Part shown: piece after piece, positions 25,637 through 33,999 of the stretch
How positions within the stretch are numbered: the first letter of the stretch is position 1
Layout of the letters: each line of letters opens with the position of its first letter
Assembly: GCA_904420095.1 (NCBI GenBank)
Contig: CAJFUB010000002.1
Location: 36,067 to 100,066, forward strand
Direction of reading: 5' to 3'
From: an uncultured Clostridia bacterium
GTDB lineage: Bacteria > Bacillota > Clostridia > UBA1212 > UBA1255
DNA: 64,000 nt
The notes under the pieces: generated by a model
Told to the model about the DNA's origin: nothing
What the model saw: the letters and a program-made list of their open reading frames with translations, nothing else
Database searches by the model: none
Made by a program: the position numbers and the translations under genes

Positions 25637-26680
25637 TTAAACTCTCGCGCTTTTCTTTTTGAGGACTACCGTTGCAAGAACAGCGGCCATCGCAACGACG
25701 ACGGCAAGATAAGAGGCATCGCCCGTGTCGGTGTTCTGCTCATTGTCGTTATTATTGTTATTGTTGTTATTATCATCATTGTTGTCGTTTCCGCCCTCGG
25801 TGTCAAGAACCGGAGCCGTAACGTCTTCTGCGCTTCCGGTCGTAAGGGCGAAGAAGTTGACAACCTTAGAATCCTTGGTAATCGCACGGATATATAATGT
25901 TTCCATATCCGCCGTGCCGGCAATGGTAATATCGAAGCCCGCGGTGGAATGGCCGCTTTCATAAGGCATTCCGGCGGCAGTAACATCGTCTCTTGCCGAA
26001 ATCGTGCAGGACGTTACATCTCTCCACGTTTCGCCGTCGGTGCTGTACTGATATTTTTCAATACCGTTTTCTGCAGCGACCCATCCGGAAATTCCGGTAT
26101 CCTGTCCAAACGTATAATCACCCTGTACGGCAAATTCGGTTCCGCCAAGGGGAGCGTTGGCCGGCGCGCTGCCGCCGATGGAATCGATGCTCATCTGGAA
26201 ATCGGCTTCCTCTGTGTAAACCGTCGTATCAACGGTGGAATCCGCTGTGATTTCAAACTCGAAAGGATCGATGCCAGCTACCGGCTCATATCCGCCGTTG
26301 TCAAGCACAACCGCATAATATTTGCCCGGCTTCAGCATAGAATTCGGATTGAGCTCCGCAACTCTGTTGCCTGCGGAATTTCCGCCTTCGCCGATCGATG
26401 TATCTGCAGCGGCCTTGTCCTCCGGCCAGTTAACCGTTTTTGTAGTATCGTTGATATACCACCAAATAAGCGACGTAACGGTGCCTTCGCCCTCGCCGTA
26501 TTGTTCTCCTTCCTTATAGATGCCGACCCAGTCCAACTCGTCGGTCTCGCCGGAAACCGTCACCGTAAATTCAGCGCCGTCAACCGTTACTTCAATCCCT
26601 GCCGCCTGTACAGCCAGCATGCTCATTGCAGAGATGGCCAGCGCAGCTACAAGCACCAAAGCCATGATTTTTTTCTTCAT
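25637..26680 (-). CDS. Secreted surface protein with WVGIY-type module and C-terminal anchor
   Basis: 347 residues; signal peptide MKKKIMALVLVAALAISAMSM..VQA. Residues about 25-150 form a module with LDWVGIYKEGEQ, SLIWWYINDTTKTVNWPED and LKPGKYYAVVLDNGGYEP that recurs in the genes at 30528 and 63617. A second beta domain follows, then an Asn/Asp-rich linker (encoded by an AAT/AAC-type run at 25742-25790). The C-terminus is TDTGD, a hydrophobic stretch and KKK. The anchor nearly matches that of the gene at 2853-3758. Start has TAGGAGG; a consensus promoter lies upstream. Cell-surface binding or adhesion role is only inferred. Confidence 0.72.
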   Translation of the reverse strand: MKKKIMALVLVAALAISAMSMLAVQAAGIEVTVDGAEFTVTVSGETDELDWVGIYKEGEQYGEGEGTVTSLIWWYINDTTKTVNWPEDKAAADTSIGEGGNSAGNRVAELNPNSMLKPGKYYAVVLDNGGYEPVAGIDPFEFEITADSTVDTTVYTEEADFQMSIDSIGGSAPANAPLGGTEFAVQGDYTFGQDTGISGWVAAENGIEKYQYSTDGETWRDVTSCTISARDDVTAAGMPYESGHSTAGFDITIAGTADMETLYIRAITKDSKVVNFFALTTGSAEDVTAPVLDTEGGNDNNDDNNNNNNNNDNEQNTDTGDASYLAVVVAMAAVLATVVLKKKSARV

Positions 26681-26726
26681 GATTAAAACCTCCTATGTAA
26701 AGTAGTAATATGAAATTACTGCGTAC

Positions 26727-26755
26727 AGTATAATCATTCGGTTTTTCTTTGTCAA
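26727..26755 (-). promoter_or_regulatory. Promoter of the 25637-26680 surface gene
   Basis: Minus-strand TTGACA (26755-26750), 17-base spacer, TATACT (26732-26727), about 47 bases before the ATG. Confidence 0.8.
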
Positions 26756-26824
26756 CCCGAGAGCGTCGAATCTGCTCGAGAAAAGGAATGGAAAAAAGTT
26801 TGAAGTTTTTTCCATAAAAATTTT

Positions 26825-26854
26825 TTGGCATTCCTCCTGCAGATATGATATACT
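26825..26854 (+). promoter_or_regulatory. Promoter of the carboxypeptidase-like gene
   Basis: TTGGCA (26825-26830), 18-base spacer, TATACT (26849-26854). The predicted transcript start near 26861 leaves a short leader to ATG 26900 and makes the in-frame TTG at 26876 an unlikely start. Confidence 0.6.
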
Positions 26855-26899
26855 CTGTTTCAAAATAATAAGATTTTGTTTTGCCGAAGGATTTCACAA

Positions 26900-28219
26900 A
26901 TGATACGGGCCGTCACCTATTTGAAAAACACACTCAAAGCTGCCGCCGCGATTTGTATTGCGCTTACGGTTCTTTTCTCCGGAAGCGGCGCGGCTTACGC
27001 TTTTTTTGCAAACACCCTTCCATCCAACGAATCCGCAGGGATCTCTTATATGGTCTATGAATGTGATACGAAGCAGACGCTTTTAAAGCAAAATACGGAG
27101 CTTTCGGCGGACTGTACGCTGCTGGCGCGTCTGATGACGTGCCTTCTCGTGCTGGAAAATCCGTCGATCTCCGTTACGGATTACATAACTCCCTCCGAGG
27201 ACAGCGTTTCCTTATCGGGACGGTATTCACTGTTTGCATCAAATCAATATATGGTAGATCACCTCATCAAATCAGTTATCCTTTGCGGCGCCGACAACGC
27301 TGCCCGTCTTCTCGCAAAACAGGTCAATCCAAATACCGAATATTTCGTTTCTCTGATGAATCAGAAGGCAGGCGAGCTCGGTATGGCAAACACATATTTT
27401 ACGAATCCGGACGGAGCCGCAGATCAGCTGCAGCGTACTACGGTATCCGATATGTCTCTGTTCTGGACCTATGCCATGTCGAACGCGCAGTTTCGGAACG
27501 CCGCCGCCTGCTCTGCCGCGCATATCTGGGGCGGAACGGCGGTATTAAATGAATGCCGCATGGTAACAAGCAACGCCTTTCCGAACGCCTCTCTGATCGC
27601 AGGGGCTTATACCGTTTACGACAGCGCAAACGCGTTAGGTACGACGATGTTCTATATCAGCAGCGGCGCGGCAGACCAGACGCCTTCCGTAAGGCTGGTT
27701 CTGATTCTTTCGGGAATTTCAGACGATGCCGCCTATGACATGGGAAACAGTCAGATTGAAAATGCGCTTACGAATTTCAAAAAGACGGCGCTGATAAATC
27801 GGCAGGAGCTTGTCGTTACGGCAGAGATCGGGGGAAGCGAGCTGTTTCTGCAGGCGGGAGAAACGTGTTACTGCATGATGCCGGTCGACGTGACAAACTA
27901 TGTGGAAACCGTCAGCTACACCGTATTGGATAATAATGCCTCCCCTTCCGGCGCTGGAAAGGCGCTCTCTCTGGACGAGCTTTCTCCGCCGATCGAAGAG
28001 GGCTCCCTGATCGGTACGGCAAATTATCTGTTGAAGGACGGAAGCGTCCATAAAGTCAGGCTGATTGCCGGAAACAGCATTCATTCCGAAAGTAAGACCA
28101 TCAATATTTTTTATAAAGCCATAAAAGAAAACACCGATATCTTTGTTCTGATATCGGTGCTGCTTCTTTGCGAGCTTGTTCTCGCGTTCGGTATTGTTCT
28201 CAGCAGGCTGCGAAAATAA
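26900..28219 (+). CDS. D-alanyl-D-alanine carboxypeptidase-like protein, catalytic motifs lost
   Basis: 439 residues from ATG 26900 (GAAGG nine bases upstream). N-terminal signal/anchor (AAAAICIALTVLFSGSGAAYA), a peptidase S11 (DacA/DacF) domain at about 45-300, a beta domain, and a C-terminal membrane helix (IFVLISVLLLCELVLAFGIVL). The S11 fold is recognisable from LMTCLLVLE, NQKAGELGMANTYFTNPDG and the region before LIAGAYT. But the SxxK motif is LLAR (74-77), the SxN motif is GAD (130-132) and the KTG motif is AGA (234-236). All nucleophile and general-base residues are missing, so it should not cleave or be acylated by beta-lactams. A non-catalytic envelope role is inferred. Confidence 0.85.
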   Translation: MIRAVTYLKNTLKAAAAICIALTVLFSGSGAAYAFFANTLPSNESAGISYMVYECDTKQTLLKQNTELSADCTLLARLMTCLLVLENPSISVTDYITPSEDSVSLSGRYSLFASNQYMVDHLIKSVILCGADNAARLLAKQVNPNTEYFVSLMNQKAGELGMANTYFTNPDGAADQLQRTTVSDMSLFWTYAMSNAQFRNAAACSAAHIWGGTAVLNECRMVTSNAFPNASLIAGAYTVYDSANALGTTMFYISSGAADQTPSVRLVLILSGISDDAAYDMGNSQIENALTNFKKTALINRQELVVTAEIGGSELFLQAGETCYCMMPVDVTNYVETVSYTVLDNNASPSGAGKALSLDELSPPIEEGSLIGTANYLLKDGSVHKVRLIAGNSIHSESKTINIFYKAIKENTDIFVLISVLLLCELVLAFGIVLSRLRK

Positions 28220-28224
28220 ATGGC

Positions 28225-29451
28225 TCAGGCCTTTCTTTTCGCAAGCTTTGCAAATCTCGGCAGGCCGTCTTCCATCGGAGGGCAGGATTCCCCCTGAATC
28301 AGCGGCAGCGCATAATCGATATACTCCTGCGTTACGAAATTTCCTTCCTGATTGATCCACTCTCTGGGAAGCTTTTTTTCCGTATTGGCGACGTCGTCCA
28401 GTCTAATGAGCTTAACGCCGCAGTGGTAGCCGCCTTCATTGCTCCGTTCAAATCCGACGCAGTAATCGGTCTTTCCTTCCACTGCATTCAGGACCGCGGC
28501 TTCTCCCGCCATATACGCTTCGTTTACGTCGGTAAGAGAAGCGCAGTGCGCAGCACATCTCTGAAGCAGGCTGAATTCGATGCCTCGTACCTTGCAGCCG
28601 ATTTTTTCTTTTGCAAGATTCGCGAGCGTCGTTGCTACGCCGCCCAGCTGGGCATGTCCGAACGCGTCTCTTACGCCGCTGTCTGCGACGAACTGTCCGT
28701 CCGCATATTGCGCGCCCTCCGAAACGGCTACGATAACCTTTCCGTTCTGCCGGTAAATACGCGAAACGTCGTCAAGGAACTGCTCCCGGCTGAACGGAAG
28801 CTCCGGTACGTAGATCAGATCGGGCCCCTGGCCTTTAATTCCCGCCAAAGCCGTCGCTGCAGTAAGCCATCCCGCATGGCGTCCCATGACTTCAAGCACG
28901 CATACCATGCCGGTATCGTACACTCTGGCGTCATGATAAATTTCCATCGTAGAAGTCGCCACATATTTCGCAGCGCTTCCGTACCCGGGGCAGTGGTCCG
29001 TACCGAACAGATCGTTATCGATTGTTTTCGGCACGCCCATAACCCGCATGTCATAACCGGAGTTCTGCATGAATTTACTGATTTTATTGCAGGTATCCAT
29101 GGAATCGTTTCCGCCGTTATAGAAGAAATAGCGGATGTTGTACTTTTTGAATACCTCCAGAAGCCGCAGGTAATCCGTGGGATCCTCTTCGGCGTTTTTC
29201 AATTTATAGCGTACAGAGCCAAGCGCGGAAGAAGGCGTCGTCTTAAGCAGCTCCAGCTCATACGGATCCTCCTTCGACATGTCGTAGAATTCTTCTTCCA
29301 GCATTCCTTTTATGCCATGCGCGGCTCCGTATACCTTTGTAATGCAGTCCTGTTTCAGCGCCGTGATGATTACGCCCGCAGCGCTCGCGTTGATTACCGA
29401 CGTAGGGCCGCCGGACTGTCCGAATATGGCAGCGCCAACAAGTTTTTCCAT
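28225..29451 (-). CDS. pfp: Pyrophosphate-dependent 6-phosphofructokinase
   Basis: 408 residues. The nucleotide/PPi loop reads FGQSGGPTSVINAS; the phosphoryl site is FYNGGNDSMDT (Asp in GGND, the mark of PPi use, versus GGDGS of ATP-PFK), and MGVPKTIDNDL carries the catalytic Asp pair. MGRHAGW and PELPF..EFL regions are as in PFP. Converts fructose 6-phosphate and PPi to fructose 1,6-bisphosphate reversibly. Fructose-bisphosphate aldolase lies 29 bases upstream in the same orientation, so the two consecutive glycolytic steps are co-transcribed. Confidence 0.9.
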   Translation of the reverse strand: MEKLVGAAIFGQSGGPTSVINASAAGVIITALKQDCITKVYGAAHGIKGMLEEEFYDMSKEDPYELELLKTTPSSALGSVRYKLKNAEEDPTDYLRLLEVFKKYNIRYFFYNGGNDSMDTCNKISKFMQNSGYDMRVMGVPKTIDNDLFGTDHCPGYGSAAKYVATSTMEIYHDARVYDTGMVCVLEVMGRHAGWLTAATALAGIKGQGPDLIYVPELPFSREQFLDDVSRIYRQNGKVIVAVSEGAQYADGQFVADSGVRDAFGHAQLGGVATTLANLAKEKIGCKVRGIEFSLLQRCAAHCASLTDVNEAYMAGEAAVLNAVEGKTDYCVGFERSNEGGYHCGVKLIRLDDVANTEKKLPREWINQEGNFVTQEYIDYALPLIQGESCPPMEDGLPRFAKLAKRKA

Positions 29452-29480
29452 ATGTTCCCGAATCCTCCTGTGTCTTTCAA

Positions 29481-30416
29481 TTATGCTTTGTTATTGCAGC
29501 CGAGCACATCAACAAGTTTATGCTTAACAAGCTTTTTGATGTTTTCTCTTGCCGGCTTCAGATATTGTCTCGGATCGAAATCCGAAGGAGCTTTCGCAAA
29601 ATGCTCTCTGATCGCAGCCGTCATCGCAAGGCGGAGGTCGGAGTCAATGTTGATCTTGCAGACTGCCATAGAAGCCGCTTTTCTGAGCATATCTTCCGGA
29701 ATGCCGATCGCGTCGGGCATCTTTCCGCCGTATTTGTTGATGGTCTCAACATATTCCGGAATGACGGAAGAAGCTCCGTGCAGAACGATCGGGAAGCCAG
29801 GAAGTCTCTTTTCTACCTCTTCAAGAATGTCGAATCTGAGCTGCGGCTTCTGACCGGGTTTAAATTTATAGGCGCCATGGCTCGTCCCGATTGCAATCGC
29901 AAGAGAATCCACGCCCGTTCTTTCAACAAATTCCTGAACCTGCGCCGGGTTCGTATAAGAAGCGTCCTCAGCCGATACGTTGACCGCGTCCTCAATTCCG
30001 GCGAGACGGCCAAGCTCTCCTTCTACCGTTACCCCTTTTGCGTGCGCATAATCGACGACCTGTCTTGTGAGCGCGATATTGTCTTCAAACGAATGATGAG
30101 AGCCGTCGATCATAACGGACGTAAATCCGCCGTCGATACAGGACTTGCACAGTTCAAACGTATCACCGTGGTCAAGGTGCAGGCAGATCGGAAGTCCCGT
30201 TTCAATAATCGCAGCTTCCACAAGCTTCATGAGGTACGTATGATTCGCATATTTTCTGGCGCCCGCGGAAACCTGAAGAATCAAAGGCGCGTTTTCTTCC
30301 TTTGCCGCCTCCGTAATTCCCTGGATGATTTCCATGTTGTTGACGTTAAAGGCGCCGATCGCATATCCGCCTTCATAAGCCTTCTTAAACATTTCCTTTG
30401 ATGTGACCAATGGCAT
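29481..30416 (-). CDS. fba: Class II fructose-1,6-bisphosphate aldolase
   Basis: 311 residues from ATG 30416 (AAGGAG nine bases upstream; the upstream in-frame ATG overlaps the site). Zn-enzyme motifs: LHLDHGDTFELCKSCID with the His ligand and catalytic Asp, VMIDGSHHSFEDNI, VEGELGRLAGIED, and the phosphate-binding AIGTSHGAYKF and VLHGASSVI with the second and third His. Cytoplasmic glycolysis/gluconeogenesis. First gene of a fba-pfp pair. Confidence 0.95.
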   Translation of the reverse strand: MPLVTSKEMFKKAYEGGYAIGAFNVNNMEIIQGITEAAKEENAPLILQVSAGARKYANHTYLMKLVEAAIIETGLPICLHLDHGDTFELCKSCIDGGFTSVMIDGSHHSFEDNIALTRQVVDYAHAKGVTVEGELGRLAGIEDAVNVSAEDASYTNPAQVQEFVERTGVDSLAIAIGTSHGAYKFKPGQKPQLRFDILEEVEKRLPGFPIVLHGASSVIPEYVETINKYGGKMPDAIGIPEDMLRKAASMAVCKINIDSDLRLAMTAAIREHFAKAPSDFDPRQYLKPARENIKKLVKHKLVDVLGCNNKA

Positions 30417-30473
30417 AATGAACATCTCCTTATATCGTAATATAATTTAAATGATACTATTCATATCTTTCTC

Positions 30474-30501
30474 ATTATACAACGGCGCAGGCAAAATGCA
30501 A
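30474..30501 (-). promoter_or_regulatory. Promoter of fba-pfp
   Basis: Minus-strand TTGCAT (30501-30496), 16-base spacer, TATAAT (30479-30474), about 57 bases before the fba ATG. Confidence 0.65.
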
Positions 30502-30527
30502 GTTAAAATTACATAACCGAAGCGTGC

Positions 30528-33176
30528 TCAGTCTGCGCCTCCCGAGACTGCGGTTCTGATCGGAAGGAGATACTGCGTTCCCTGATTCCACGTATTTTTT
30601 GCAAAATCGCGCCCACGCAGATAAATAAAACCGTCGTGCAGCTCTACAATATACCCCTGACTTCCATCGACGCTGTATTCATCGAGGTTGTTGTCATTCC
30701 ATAAATATCCAACGGAGGCGGTATTGATGTATCCGGAGGCCTTGTCTCCGTCAAGCAGGATCGGGCTGCGGGAATGAAATTCCCAGTGCGTATGCCCGGT
30801 AAAGAGCAGCACATTCGTATTGCTTTCGATGACGCTGCGGAGCTGCGCTTCCGCCGTGTCTCCGCTAACCCCCCACCAGTCCTGAATTACGGGATTTGAC
30901 GCTTCCAGAGAACCGGAAACCGTATTTTTCAAAGGCTGATGAAGAAATACGAAAATCGGCTGGTCCGGATCAGCTGCTTTTGCCGCATTCACTTCATTCT
31001 GGAACCAGCTGATCTGCGTCTGCGAGAGATATGCGTGTTCCCGCGCCGTTCCGGAAGGCAGAGAGGCCTGGCCTTCTGAGCCGAGCAGAATGAATTTGCA
31101 GCCGCTCCTCTGAAAAGAATAGTAAACATGATCGGGAGCCGCTGCTCCGGAAGCGCCCGCCACGGCATTATTTTTAAATCTTGCCGTATATTCGCTGTCC
31201 AGCGCCGCCGTGCTGCTCGAAACGCCGTTTGCGTCTTTCCATTCATGATTTCCGATCGCGCAGTACATCGGCAGACTGGAGGAAATATATTGATTTCGAA
31301 TGGTATTGAAGACGGACCACGCGCTTTCCGTTCCGTTATCAACGTTATCTCCCACCGTAATGACAGCCGAAGACTGCGTGTTATTTTTGATATAGCTCAA
31401 TGCGCTGGAAAGGTTTGCGCATTGTATGGTTTTGTCCGCGGCAACATGAATATCGGAAAGAACAGAAAACGTATAAAGCGGATTTGACACGGAGGGCATC
31501 GCATCGTGCGCAGGAATTGTAATTGCAGCACATTTTTCCGCATTGTCATTATTATATACCCATAAATGCGTCGCGCCCTGCGGGATCACAAGCCCCTCTG
31601 GAACCTCGTATACATAGGTTCCTTCGGCCGTTTTGAGCGCCATTCCAAACGGATCGCTGTATCCGGGAAGCGGGCCCGTACCGGTTCCCCAGAAAAGCGA
31701 AAAGCCGGAAATATAACTGGAATCGCTTGCCGTTACCGTAATGGTACCGTCCGCCCAGCCCGGATAAGAATTTTCAAGCTGATAAGAAACGTTAGAAGGC
31801 TGCACGGAGCTGTTTTCCGACGGGCGGATCGTAAAATCGAAGACGGAATAGCCCTGCTTCACATTATAATTTTCGTCGAGCACCGCAGCCGAATAATTGC
31901 CGGGCTTCAGCGTTCCGTTTTCCGCCAGAAAATAGGAATCCGCCCGATTGGGTTCCGTATTCCCATTATAGCCGGTGACGCCATTGCTGGCGCCGGAGCC
32001 GGGAAGGACCGTCCAAACGGATTCGTTTGCAATTTGGCTGTCCTCCGGCCATGTGATGTGTTTGGTGTCGTTATTAATATACCACCACAGAAGCGACGTG
32101 CAGCCGTTGCTGCCGGGCGTTTCCCCACGCCTATATATGGCGACCCAGTCGCCGTCTGCATACGTATCTCCAATCAGATTTACAGTAAACTGCGGTTCAT
32201 CGATTTCCACAGTGATTCCCGTATCTTCAACGCAGAACGGAATATAATTGCTCTGTGGGACGGCGCTTCCTCCGATATATCCCGTCGTGGGAATCACGTC
32301 ATAGAAGCTTGCGCCGCCTAAAACCACAGCATGGTAATTCCCGGCCGGCAGCACGATGCTGTCGTCTGTGCCGTTTTGATTATCGTCTCTGTAAAAGATC
32401 GTCTTCGTTTCGCTGAAGGCCGTATCGTTGCCGGTAATATCCCTTGTATAACCGGAGACCTCCGCCAAATCCAGCTGATTAAAAGGGATGGTTTCCGACG
32501 CGGCTTCTCCTCCGATGTAGACATACTGGAGCGACGGCTGCGTGGCGCTGCGTTCTTGATACTGCGAGCCCGGAGCAAACCCCGCATCGTCTGAATAAAT
32601 TGCAACCCATGTATTGTTTTTACCAATTCCTCCGTACTGCAGGTCGATCCGTTCTCCCGGGGCAAACACCGATTTGCTCAAGGAAAGGAACGGACCGTCC
32701 GGCACGATGTCAAAATAAATGCGTCCGTCGACGTCAAACGGTTCATAATAATCGCTGCCGCCGGAAGTCGTCATGTAAACCGCCACATAGCTTCCCACGG
32801 AAAGATTGCCTGCGCCGTCGATTGCGGAGATCTGCCCGTACCTGCTTTCATACAAAGAAGCGGGCTTCCAGTCCGCGCCGACCGTCATAACCGCCGAATC
32901 GACATAGCTCCACGTATTAATCGTTTCCGCCGCCCGACAGGCATGTCTCTCCAGAAATTCGAAATCGTGAGCATAATAAATACCGATCCAGTCATTCGGG
33001 GTATATCCTGATACTGAAAACGATATCGTGCTGCCGTATTGAAATTCTCTTATCCCATCAGAATTCAGCGTTCCCCCGTTTAATGTAAACGAGCGCGCGG
33101 AAGCGCTGCCGGGAGTAAGGCAGACCGCCGCAACAACAAATGCAATAAAAGCAGAAAATAATTTACTTTTTTTCAT
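30528..33176 (-). CDS. Secreted multi-module calcineurin-like metallophosphoesterase
   Basis: 882 residues from ATG 33176 (AAGGAGG seven bases upstream). Signal peptide MKKSKLFSAFIAFVVAAVCLTPGSASA. Three consecutive modules follow, recognisable by NDWIGIYYAHD, NTWVAIYSDDAG and GDWVAIYRRGE; the third also has SLLWWYINNDTKHITWPED and LKPGNYSAAVLDENY as in the protein at 25637. A fourth beta domain precedes a C-terminal metallophosphoesterase (about 560-860) with all metal motifs: SVLSDIHVAAD, VGDNVDNG, IGNHEW, VFLHQPLK and TGHTHWEFH. No C-terminal anchor, so probably released or held by the modules. Substrate unknown. Confidence 0.85.
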   Translation of the reverse strand: MKKSKLFSAFIAFVVAAVCLTPGSASARSFTLNGGTLNSDGIREFQYGSTISFSVSGYTPNDWIGIYYAHDFEFLERHACRAAETINTWSYVDSAVMTVGADWKPASLYESRYGQISAIDGAGNLSVGSYVAVYMTTSGGSDYYEPFDVDGRIYFDIVPDGPFLSLSKSVFAPGERIDLQYGGIGKNNTWVAIYSDDAGFAPGSQYQERSATQPSLQYVYIGGEAASETIPFNQLDLAEVSGYTRDITGNDTAFSETKTIFYRDDNQNGTDDSIVLPAGNYHAVVLGGASFYDVIPTTGYIGGSAVPQSNYIPFCVEDTGITVEIDEPQFTVNLIGDTYADGDWVAIYRRGETPGSNGCTSLLWWYINNDTKHITWPEDSQIANESVWTVLPGSGASNGVTGYNGNTEPNRADSYFLAENGTLKPGNYSAAVLDENYNVKQGYSVFDFTIRPSENSSVQPSNVSYQLENSYPGWADGTITVTASDSSYISGFSLFWGTGTGPLPGYSDPFGMALKTAEGTYVYEVPEGLVIPQGATHLWVYNNDNAEKCAAITIPAHDAMPSVSNPLYTFSVLSDIHVAADKTIQCANLSSALSYIKNNTQSSAVITVGDNVDNGTESAWSVFNTIRNQYISSSLPMYCAIGNHEWKDANGVSSSTAALDSEYTARFKNNAVAGASGAAAPDHVYYSFQRSGCKFILLGSEGQASLPSGTAREHAYLSQTQISWFQNEVNAAKAADPDQPIFVFLHQPLKNTVSGSLEASNPVIQDWWGVSGDTAEAQLRSVIESNTNVLLFTGHTHWEFHSRSPILLDGDKASGYINTASVGYLWNDNNLDEYSVDGSQGYIVELHDGFIYLRGRDFAKNTWNQGTQYLLPIRTAVSGGAD

Positions 33177-33296
33177 TTCCATTCCTCCTTACATAATATT
33201 TTTTTAATTCATTTTATCATTTATTCATCATAATAAGCCTTCGTTATCTAATCCGCAAGCTTTTTTTTGAATCTTTTTGTTCGCACAAAATACATA

Positions 33297-33324
33297 TTGA
33301 CAGGCGTCTTTTTTTTGCTATAAT
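33297..33324 (+). promoter_or_regulatory. Consensus promoter of the XRE-cupin regulator and pot genes
   Basis: TTGACA (33297-33302), 16-base T-rich spacer, TATAAT (33319-33324): both hexamers perfect. The regulator ATG is 100 bases downstream. Confidence 0.85.
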
Positions 33325-33335
33325 TGCACTCGCGT

Positions 33336-33352
33336 GTTTAGTGAATCTAAAC
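33336..33352 (+). promoter_or_regulatory. Candidate operator of the XRE-cupin regulator
   Basis: Palindrome GTTTAG-TGAAT-CTAAAC (six-base arms) beginning about five bases after the predicted transcript start. Its position lets a bound repressor block the promoter. The adjacent GTTTAC...AAAAC may be a weaker second site. Autoregulation by the regulator encoded next is inferred. Confidence 0.5.
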
Positions 33353-33423
33353 GAAAAGTTTACTTTTGCAAAACATCCCTTTTCGTCTCTTTTCGGAAAA
33401 ATAATCAGAACGGAGGATTCCGT

Positions 33424-33972
33424 ATGCCGGGCTTCGCAATAGGCAGCAAAATCAGAGAGCTGCGAATCAAAAACGGACTCACGCAGGAGGAGCTTGCGAA
33501 CAGAAGCGAGCTTTCAAAGGGCTTTATTTCTCAAGTAGAAAGCGAACAGACCTCTCCGTCGATCGCCACGCTTGTAGATATTCTGGAATGTCTCGGCACG
33601 AACCTGCGCGATTTTTTCAGCGAGTCCGTCGACGAAAAAATCGTTTTCGGCAAGGAAGATTATTTTACAAGCGAAAACGAGGGACAGGGGCGCAGGATCA
33701 CATGGGTGATCCCGAACGCGCAGAAGAATAAAATGGAGCCGATCCTTGTTACGCTGTCGGGAGGCGGCCGTTCTGACACGCATGATCCGCATGAAGGCGA
33801 AGAATTCGGATATGTGCTGGAGGGCTCTCTCGTCCTGCATCTCGGAGATGCGGTCTATAAAATCCAAAAAGGAGAAAGCTTCTGTTTCGATCCGGAAAAG
33901 ACGCATTTCATAGAAAATCAAAACGAACGGCCAGCAAAATTTTTATGGATTTCCACGCCGCCAAGCTTTTAA
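33424..33972 (+). CDS. XRE-family regulator with C-terminal cupin (polyamine-type)
   Basis: 182 residues from ATG 33424, preceded by CGGAGG; the longer reading from 33334 lies in the leader. HTH at about 7-60 (IRELRIKNGLTQEELANRSELSKG) and a cupin at about 110-180 with THDPHEGEEFGYVLEGSLVLH and PEKTHFIENQ. This HTH-cupin architecture, exemplified by PuuR, commonly sits before potABCD and senses polyamines. The pot genes start 27 bases downstream in the same direction, so it probably controls them and itself. Confidence 0.88.
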   Translation: MPGFAIGSKIRELRIKNGLTQEELANRSELSKGFISQVESEQTSPSIATLVDILECLGTNLRDFFSESVDEKIVFGKEDYFTSENEGQGRRITWVIPNAQKNKMEPILVTLSGGGRSDTHDPHEGEEFGYVLEGSLVLHLGDAVYKIQKGESFCFDPEKTHFIENQNERPAKFLWISTPPSF

Positions 33973-33999
33973 GCCTGTTATACAAAAGGAGAACACACA

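Noticed and set aside
25742..25790. Trinucleotide-like repeat (AAT/GTT run)
   Set aside because: It encodes the Asn/Asp-rich linker of the surface protein; no sign of a separate repeat element.
28168..29853. Long plus-strand reading frame opposite pfp and fba (561 codons)
   Set aside because: Runs across two well-supported glycolytic genes on the other strand; no recognisable protein.
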